Notes under the pieces: model-generated
Told to the model about the DNA's origin: nothing
What the model saw: only the letters and a program-made list of their open reading frames with translations
Databases searched by the model: none
NCBI GenBank assembly: GCA_945907105.1
Contig: CAMDSB010000013.1
Location: forward strand, 1-29,933
Length of the DNA: 29,933 nucleotides
Direction of reading: 5' to 3'
Origin: Rickettsia typhi
Lineage (GTDB): Bacteria > Pseudomonadota > Alphaproteobacteria > Rickettsiales > Rickettsiaceae
In this document: positions 25,102 through 29,933 of the stretch, in pieces
Position numbering within the stretch: position 1 is the first letter of the stretch
Layout of the letters: the number at the start of each line of letters is the position of its first letter
Position numbers and translations under genes: made by a program

Positions 25102-25800
25102 ATGAAAAAGATGTTTAAAAAATGGGAAGGCGGAGCTAAAAAACATGGTGGACTGGAAAAAGCTATGCTTGCTCAAGTACATGCATGGACAGAGCAAGCA
25201 GCCAAACAGCAGGCTGAAGAATTGCGTGCACGTGAAATAGCTGAAGAAGCAGAAGCAAGACGGGCGCTAGAGGCTGTAGCAAAGAGAGAAGCTGAAGAAG
25301 CAGAAGCAAGAAGAGTTATAGAAGCAGTACAAAGAAGAGAAGCTGAGGAGCTAGAAGTAAGAAGAGCTATAGAAGCAGTACAAAGAAGAGAAGCTGAGGA
25401 GCTAGAAGCAAGACGGGCGCTAGAGGCTGTAGCAAAGAGAGAAGCTGAAGAAGCAGAAGTAAGACGGGCGTTAGAGTCTGTGGCAAAGAGAGAAGCTGAG
25501 GAAGTAGTAGCGAAAGCAGAATTGGCACAAGAAGTGGCAAAAAGCTTGAAAAAAGGTCTTTCTATGAAAGAGTGTATGTTTGAATTTGCGGAAAGATTTC
25601 CAGGTGAGGCTCTTGACGATAGTAAGGCAATCGAGCTTATGTCCTGGCTTACTAAGTCAGTGGCTCCCACTATTGGCGCAATTATAGACGAGGTACGGAG
25701 TTTACATGATCCTGTATTAAACGAAGCCGCAAATCAGTGGATTATGCACCACCAACCAGAAGGAGTTGAGTTAATAGGAGGTGATATATTAGTATTATAA
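25102..25800 (+). CDS. Orphan coiled-coil protein with five 17-residue tandem repeats
   Basis: No family recognised. The 232-residue protein has a basic N-terminus (1-20). A charged helical region carries five 17-residue repeats (52-68, 69-85, 86-102, 103-119, 120-136) of the type ARRALEAVAKREAEEAE. A C-terminal part (about 145-232) of mixed composition, with MKECMFEFAERFPGEALDD and a final ELIGGDILVL, may be globular. The repeat region should form a long single helix or coiled coil. There is no signal peptide. The ribosome-binding site AAGGAGA lies 6 bases from the ATG, nearly the same context as the orphan at 15300. The gene has its own strong promoter. A structural, adhesive or effector role is possible but unproven. 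Confidence 0.85.
   Translation: MKKMFKKWEGGAKKHGGLEKAMLAQVHAWTEQAAKQQAEELRAREIAEEAEARRALEAVAKREAEEAEARRVIEAVQRREAEELEVRRAIEAVQRREAEELEARRALEAVAKREAEEAEVRRALESVAKREAEEVVAKAELAQEVAKSLKKGLSMKECMFEFAERFPGEALDDSKAIELMSWLTKSVAPTIGAIIDEVRSLHDPVLNEAANQWIMHHQPEGVELIGGDILVL
25255..25509 (+). repeat. Five in-frame 51-bp tandem repeats
   Basis: Five consecutive 51-bp units encode the 17-residue repeats. Units 1 (25255-25305) and 4 (25408-25458) are identical. Units 2 and 3 differ at two positions, and unit 5 is more diverged. The order A-B-B-A-A' points to duplication of blocks followed by exchange. Confidence 0.9.
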
Positions 25801-25893
25801 AGTCTGTTATTATTCTTAATAATTTACAGCTTCAAGCATAATTATGTCTGGTTATCCTAACTGAAGCTAGTTATGATCCTGGTTTTGATGTTT

Positions 25894-25933
25894 GAGGACT
25901 ATAGCTTAAAAAATTTTTTAAGCTATAGTCCTC
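25894..25933. repeat. Perfect 40-bp palindrome
   Basis: GAGGACTATAGCTTAAAAAA (25894-25913) is followed at once by its exact reverse complement (25914-25933). As RNA it folds into an 18-bp stem with a 4-base loop, with a U-run inside the stem rather than after it. It lies between the repeat-protein gene and the Sua5 gene. It could terminate transcription both ways, be a palindromic element, or be a protein-binding site. A smaller inverted repeat, AGCTTCA (25828-25834) with TGAAGCT (25862-25868), lies just upstream. Confidence 0.85.
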
Positions 25934-26029
25934 TTCAGTGTAAATATAGAGTAATATCTCTTTGGCAAGAGTGGCGCTGTGGTGATCATTCAGATAAAAT
26001 TTCTGTATTAATTGGGGTGTCAATTTGTT

Positions 26030-26962
26030 ATGTTTTATATAAAAAAAGCTGCAAGTATAATCAAAAACAGTGACCTAGTGGCTTTTCCCACGGAAACTGT
26101 TTATGGCCTTGGCGCGGATGCTTGCAGCCAAGAAGCTTGTTCGAAAATTTTTCAAGTAAAGGGCAGGCCCGCTAATAATCCGCTTATAGTTCATGTAGCT
26201 TCTGTACAGGACGCAAAAAACATAGTAGATTTTAATGAGGATGCAGAAAAGCTTGCTAGTTTATGGCCAGGTCCGCTTACCTTAGTTCTACCTAAAAAAG
26301 ATAATGCAATTCTTGCCCAGTGTGTAACGGCTGGCCTTAATAGCGTTGCCATTCGTATCCCGGCAGATCCTATAGCTTTGAACTTGATTAGAGAGTCTGG
26401 TTGCCCAATTGCCGCCCCTAGCGCTAATAAATCAGGTACTTTAAGCTCAACAAGCTATGAGCATGTAAGAAAAAACTTTGGAGATGAAATATTTATTTTA
26501 CCTTCAAATGGTAATGCTACTTATGGTCTTGAATCAACTATTATCGATTTAACTTCGCCAAAGCCTACGATATTACGTTTTGGTTTTATTACTCCAGCTG
26601 TTTTAGAAAAGGTGCTAGGCAGGGAAGTTTTTATTGCTTCAAAATTATCAGAGATAAAAGCTCCTGGCATGCTTTTAAAGCATTATGCGCCTAAAACCAA
26701 AGTAAGACTTAATGCAGATGGTGCTTTGCGAAGTTCAGAAGTTGGTTTGAATTTTGGCAAGAATAAGCTAAATGGGTTAGGATCACTGAATCTAAGTGAT
26801 GGCGCAGATATGATAGAAGCCGCTGCCAATCTATTTGATTATTTGCATAATTTGGATGAATTTTGTCAAAAAAATAATATAAATACGATTGCTGTTGCTC
26901 CTATTCCAAATGCTGGCATAGGTCTAGCCATAAACGATAGACTCTCTAGGGCAGCAAAGTAA
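26030..26962 (+). CDS. L-threonylcarbamoyladenylate synthase (Sua5/YrdC/TsaC family)
   Basis: This enzyme makes threonylcarbamoyl-AMP from threonine, bicarbonate and ATP, the first step of t6A37 modification of tRNAs that read ANN codons. The start is set at the ATG at 26030 (310 residues, MFYIKKAASI). A TTG 18 bp upstream is less likely. The YrdC domain shows PTETVYGLGADA (20-31), KGRPANNPL (44-52) and SANKSGTLSST (about 139-149). A linker with GMLLKHYAPKT then leads to the C-terminal Sua5 domain, so this is the long Sua5 type rather than short TsaC. One client, tRNA-Thr(TGT), lies 1.2 kb downstream on the other strand. Confidence 0.94.
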   Translation: MFYIKKAASIIKNSDLVAFPTETVYGLGADACSQEACSKIFQVKGRPANNPLIVHVASVQDAKNIVDFNEDAEKLASLWPGPLTLVLPKKDNAILAQCVTAGLNSVAIRIPADPIALNLIRESGCPIAAPSANKSGTLSSTSYEHVRKNFGDEIFILPSNGNATYGLESTIIDLTSPKPTILRFGFITPAVLEKVLGREVFIASKLSEIKAPGMLLKHYAPKTKVRLNADGALRSSEVGLNFGKNKLNGLGSLNLSDGADMIEAAANLFDYLHNLDEFCQKNNINTIAVAPIPNAGIGLAINDRLSRAAK

Positions 26963-27033
26963 GTTTATCAGGGGGATAAACACCACCATGTAAAGCTAGT
27001 TAGAAGTCGGGTAGGGATAATAAAACACTAGCT
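26963..27033. other. Two hairpins after the Sua5 gene
   Basis: GTTTATC (26963-26969) pairs with GATAAAC (26975-26981) around a 5-base loop, starting immediately after the stop. AGCTAGT (26994-27000) pairs with ACTAGCT (27027-27033). Neither has a T-run. They may mark the end of the Sua5 transcript. The rest of the gap to 27185 shows nothing. Confidence 0.35.
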
Positions 27034-27185
27034 GTGGAGATTTTCCTTTCTTTAAAGAACATATAACTTTTGTCAAAAAACTGCCTAAAATTAGGTAATA
27101 CCTCTTATCCAATTTAGAAATGAAACGATGTGCTCATAGCAAAGTTAAGTGGAAGAATATACTGAATGTTATGTGATTTATTAAG

Positions 27186-27260
27186 TGGTGCCGAATGTCG
27201 GATTTGAACTGACAACCTACCGCTTACAAGGCGGTTGCTCTACCGTTGAGCTAATTCGGC
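27186..27260 (-). tRNA. tRNA-Thr (anticodon TGT)
   Basis: On the minus strand the acceptor GCCGAAT pairs with ATTCGGC, followed by A and an encoded CCA. The anticodon loop CTTGTAA, closed by ACCGC/GCGGT, gives TGT. The D-stem is GCTC/GAGC. The T-stem, GTCAG against CCGAC, contains one A-C mismatch. It lies 25 bp after rpsP on the same strand, so it is probably part of that transcript. Confidence 0.96.
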
Positions 27261-27285
27261 GCAATAAAACTAAAAGTGGATCTAA

Positions 27286-27630
27286 CTACTTAGATGCCTG
27301 CTCTTTTAGTTCTTTTTTTGAAGGTTTCGTTGTTTGAGCTTTTATTTTTGTATTTAGTTTTTTAAGAATTGATTCTGGTAGCTTAATTCCGGCTTCTTTA
27401 ATAAAACCAATAACACGATCAGTAGGCTGTGCACCATGAGCTAACCAATGTTCAATACGCTCAGCTTTCAAAGTAACGCGATTTTCGTCTCCTTTCTTTA
27501 GCAATGGATTATATGTTCCAATTTTTTCAATAAACGCGCCATCTCTAGGAGCTCTAGCATCAGCTACTACTACTCTGTAGTAAGGACGTTTTTTTGCACC
27601 ACCTCTTGCTAAACGAATTTTAACTGCCAT
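27286..27630 (-). CDS. rpsP: 30S ribosomal protein S16
   Basis: S16 of the small ribosomal subunit, 114 residues. The family start [20 protein letters not shown] is followed by [20 protein letters not shown] (23-42) and the [16 protein letters not shown] block. The C-terminal tail is a lysine-rich extension (about residues 92-114) beyond the core of about 80-85 residues, as in many alphaproteobacteria. It follows rpmG by 12 bp. The usual partners rimM, trmD and rplS are not here. Confidence 0.97.
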   Translation of the reverse strand: MAVKIRLARGGAKKRPYYRVVVADARAPRDGAFIEKIGTYNPLLKKGDENRVTLKAERIEHWLAHGAQPTDRVIGFIKEAGIKLPESILKKLNTKIKAQTTKPSKKELKEQASK

Positions 27631-27642
27631 ATATACAAAACT

Positions 27643-27816
27643 CTATTTAATTTTTTCTTCTTTGAACTCAACATGCTTACGCACTCTTGGGTCGTATTTT
27701 TTAAACGACAATTTTTCTGTCAAAGTTTTTGGATTGCGCTTTTTCACAAGAAAATAACCTGTTCCTGCGGTGCTAACCAATTTCACCAATAAATTCTTAT
27801 TTTTTTTCTTAGACAC
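27643..27816 (-). CDS. rpmG: 50S ribosomal protein L33
   Basis: Found by translating the minus strand by hand: 57 residues, beginning [20 protein letters not shown] and ending [23 protein letters not shown] (28-43) and RVRKHVEF are standard L33 sequence. It is the cysteine-free form, which does not bind zinc. The start must be the GTG at 27816, because an in-frame TAG stands five codons upstream with no ATG or TTG between. It is the first gene of an rpmG-rpsP-tRNA-Thr unit. Confidence 0.95.
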   Translation of the reverse strand: MSKKKNKNLLVKLVSTAGTGYFLVKKRNPKTLTEKLSFKKYDPRVRKHVEFKEEKIK

Positions 27817-27863
27817 AGCCTTTTCAACCTATTTTAAAACATTCATCTAAAATACTAGAGCGT

Positions 27864-27892
27864 AAGATATACCCAAGGCACTTATTAGTCAA
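27864..27892 (-). promoter_or_regulatory. Candidate promoter for rpmG-rpsP
   Basis: On the minus strand TTGACT (27887-27892), a 17-bp spacer and TATCTT (27864-27869), about 48 bp before the GTG start of rpmG. A small hairpin (AAGCC/GGCTT, 27891-27908) overlaps the -35 box and may end the upstream traX/murJ transcript. Confidence 0.45.
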
Positions 27893-27949
27893 GCCAAAAA
27901 TTAGGCTTTGTTCATTTTAATTTAGGCATCGGCACGATTAGGGTATCAG

Positions 27950-28648
27950 CTATATAGAATATCTCCAAACTGCCATAATGATTGCTAAATGAATGGAATA
28001 TATGGCTAATAAATTATTGCTAATTAGAGTAAGATTAAGATTATTTGCTTGTCTAAAGTTCTTGAATGTAAGAGAAAAATATATTGAGGCAATTACAATG
28101 GCTGTGACAATAAATTCAGGTGTTTTGAAGTCATTGAAATATATGGTCATGGTATATAAAAACGAGGAGTATGCTGCTGTAAAAGCAGCTATAGGAAGTG
28201 AGATAAGGCCATTTTTTACAGAATAACCAAGAACCATCATTGCGATTGTAAGAGTGCCATATTCCAAAAAGTCGCTAGTTAGTGGCCAGCAGCAAGCTAA
28301 GATCAGGAAGTGTGTATAGGCATTCCAAAAATTATTTAGGCGCGACTGAAAAACGATCAAGTAGACGTTGCCAATAAAAATAGAAATTAAAATATTTGCT
28401 TCAACTATTTGTTCAAATATTACGGTAGTAGTAAATAGATATAGTGCTATACCGTAAATGAGCACCTTGAGTTTTAATTTATTCCTAAAATTAAATCCAG
28501 CGAAGAAACAAAATACTGGAAACGCATAGCGCCCTACCGCTCGCAAGATCCAAGTTTCTGGAAAAAAATATAATCCAATATGATCAATAATCATGCATAT
28601 TATTGCAATGATCTTTAAAATGTCTTGGTAGTTAGAGGTTCTGGCCAT
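27950..28648 (-). CDS. TraX family membrane protein
   Basis: A 232-residue polytopic membrane protein with about seven hydrophobic helices. The N-terminal DILKIIAIICMIIDHIGLYF (9-28) and RAVGRYAFPVFCFFAGFN (36-53) are the hallmarks of the TraX family, named for the F-plasmid pilin N-acetylase and related to acyltransferase-3 type proteins. No conjugation gene is near, and many bacteria carry such chromosomal copies of unknown function. The start overlaps the murJ stop by 17 bp, so the two are probably co-transcribed and coupled. An envelope acylation role is a guess from that context. Confidence 0.82.
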   Translation of the reverse strand: MARTSNYQDILKIIAIICMIIDHIGLYFFPETWILRAVGRYAFPVFCFFAGFNFRNKLKLKVLIYGIALYLFTTTVIFEQIVEANILISIFIGNVYLIVFQSRLNNFWNAYTHFLILACCWPLTSDFLEYGTLTIAMMVLGYSVKNGLISLPIAAFTAAYSSFLYTMTIYFNDFKTPEFIVTAIVIASIYFSLTFKNFRQANNLNLTLISNNLLAIYSIHLAIIMAVWRYSI

Positions 28649-29933
28649 GTTTTTTTAAAAGTATTATATGAATTTTTAGACAATAAGAAACCACAAAAAA
28701 TATAGCTATTCCAAGGGTGATAGTTCCAAATAGCGTTCCAGATTTTATAGTAAATTTGTGGCTATAGAATAAATCGCCAAAATAATGCATAACGAAACTA
28801 ATAAATATCAACATACATAGTGAACTGAAGAGTATCTTGAAAGCAAATAATTTTGTTTCATATGTTACGTTAAAATTTCCATATTGTTTTGCATGTTTAT
28901 TTAAAAGCCAAGTATTAACCCATGAAGCAATGGAAGCTCCGATAGCAATTCCAAGATAACCAAAGGGAATCATTAGTGCAATATTCAAAATTGTATTAAT
29001 CGTAAGCGAGTAAAGAGTAATACGAAATGGAGTTTTTGTATCCAAATTAGCGTAATATATAGGTGTTAAAATTTTTGCTATGACGAATGCGGGTAGTCCA
29101 AGGGAAAATGCTGCAAGTGCTCGGGCAGTATGTATTGTATCTTCGGGCAAAAATTTACCACGCTCATAAATAAGATGAATGATTGGTTTTGATAAAGCAA
29201 ATAAACCAATCATTGAAGGAACAGAAAGTAATAGAGCGATTTGTATAGCTTTGTTTTGTAAATAGTTAGCTTCGCTATAGTTTTTTTTCTTATATATTTG
29301 AGATAATTCTGGCAGTAAAATCGTACCAAAGGTTATGCCAATTAGAGCTAGAGGTAATTGGTACAAACGATCTGCATAGGATAAAATAGAGACTGCTCCA
29401 GGCAGGAAGCTAGCAATAGCCCCAGAGATAAAAAGGTTAAGTTGTTGTGATCCAGAACCTAGCGTTGCGGGTCCCATACTCTTGACCAATTGAATTACTG
29501 ATTTTTCTTTTAGAGCAAAAATTATAGGAAAGTTCAAGTCCGCTTTGTATAAACAAAATACCATGAATCCTACTTGTAATATCCCTGCGACGATTAGTGA
29601 ATAAGCAATACCGTAGTGAGCTGTATATTTTTCTTGGAGATAATAGGTAACTGCAATAACACTAATGTTCATAATTATGGGTACAAATGCGAAGGCCGCA
29701 AATTTCTTTACAGAATTAAGCATACCACCAAATAAAGCAGTGATGGATACAAATATCAAATAAGGTGTGGTGATACGACATAATATCACGGCTAGCTCAA
29801 ATTTTTCTTTCTCAAGATAAAACCCTGGGGCAATCACCAAAACGATATATGACATCAGAATTTCAACAATTATTGTCAATATGATGAGAGTAATCATCAA
29901 TAATGTAAAGATTTTGCCGCTGAAGACTTTGGC
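28632..29933 (-). CDS. murJ: Lipid II flippase MurJ (MviN), 5' end cut by window edge
   Basis: A MOP-superfamily flippase that moves the peptidoglycan precursor lipid II across the inner membrane. The frame stays open to the window end, and 433 residues are present. The family length is about 510, so roughly the first 80 residues (TM1-2) lie outside. Family sequence includes VIAPGFY near the visible N-terminus, RITTPYLIFVSITALFGGMLNS, SYADRLYQLPLALIGITFGTILLPEL and LIYERGKF. Many hydrophobic helices are seen. The internal TTG/ATG near 29900 is not the real start. traX overlaps its 3' end. Confidence 0.95.
   Translation of the reverse strand, partial: AKVFSGKIFTLLMITLIILTIIVEILMSYIVLVIAPGFYLEKEKFELAVILCRITTPYLIFVSITALFGGMLNSVKKFAAFAFVPIIMNISVIAVTYYLQEKYTAHYGIAYSLIVAGILQVGFMVFCLYKADLNFPIIFALKEKSVIQLVKSMGPATLGSGSQQLNLFISGAIASFLPGAVSILSYADRLYQLPLALIGITFGTILLPELSQIYKKKNYSEANYLQNKAIQIALLLSVPSMIGLFALSKPIIHLIYERGKFLPEDTIHTARALAAFSLGLPAFVIAKILTPIYYANLDTKTPFRITLYSLTINTILNIALMIPFGYLGIAIGASIASWVNTWLLNKHAKQYGNFNVTYETKLFAFKILFSSLCMLIFISFVMHYFGDLFYSHKFTIKSGTLFGTITLGIAIFFVVSYCLKIHIILLKKHGQNL

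Noticed and set aside
25255..25509. CRISPR array
   Set aside because: The repeats are adjacent, in frame and without unique spacers. They encode a 17-residue protein repeat.
25173..25670. Long open frame on the minus strand across the repeat-protein gene
   Set aside because: Its serine/alanine-rich repeats are the antisense of the AGA/GAA-rich coding repeat. The plus-strand gene has a strong ribosome-binding site and promoter.

Overview
This window is AT-rich chromosomal DNA of an alphaproteobacterium. Gene content and protein style point to the order Rickettsiales, most likely Rickettsiaceae or a close relative. The indications are a TrcR-type cell-cycle regulator, a PhaB-like reductase, two ExoIII paralogues near mutM and ubiE-ubiB, a DsbA/Com1-like anchored thioredoxin protein, a TraX-like membrane protein, and palindromic intergenic elements that recall Rickettsia palindromic elements. 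This placement is by recognition, not by a search. Most of the window is core housekeeping sequence. I see no transposase, phage module, CRISPR array or recognisable defence system.

Layout. (1) 1-1304: tRNA-Gly(GCC), then an acyl-CoA desaturase with an unusual coiled-coil tail. (2) 1305-1847: a gene-free stretch with a 137-bp imperfect inverted repeat and a second structured segment. (3) 1848-3383: a large orphan protein ending in a proline-rich tail, a candidate host-interaction protein. (4) 3488-4816 (minus): phaB followed by an M15 peptidase. (5) 4968-7277 (plus): an exported M48 protease with a TPR-like region and a DsbA-like thiol oxidoreductase, both envelope quality-control functions. 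(6) 7366-11454 (minus): a tight ubiE-ubiB-xth-hemW operon, combining quinone synthesis, base-excision repair and haem trafficking. (7) 11536-15226 (plus): mutM and a second xth, then a 447-residue conserved-looking unknown, then trcR under its own promoter.

(8) 15300-15935: a small helical orphan with a strong ribosome-binding site. (9) 16118-21091 (minus): dut, tRNA-Asp, and a two-gene RND efflux operon with the adaptor first and the pump second. (10) 21369-24948 (plus): a small lipoprotein with a clear intrinsic terminator, then glyQ-glyS. (11) 25102-25800: an orphan coiled-coil protein built from five 17-residue repeats. It is followed by a perfect 40-bp palindrome and the tRNA-modification gene for Sua5/TsaC. 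(12) 27186-29933 (minus): rpmG-rpsP-tRNA-Thr, then a TraX-like protein overlapping murJ. murJ is cut by the window edge.

The least explained items are the proline-rich protein, the 447-residue protein with a QELGH motif, the two orphan helical proteins that share near-identical strong translation starts, and the several palindromic intergenic elements.
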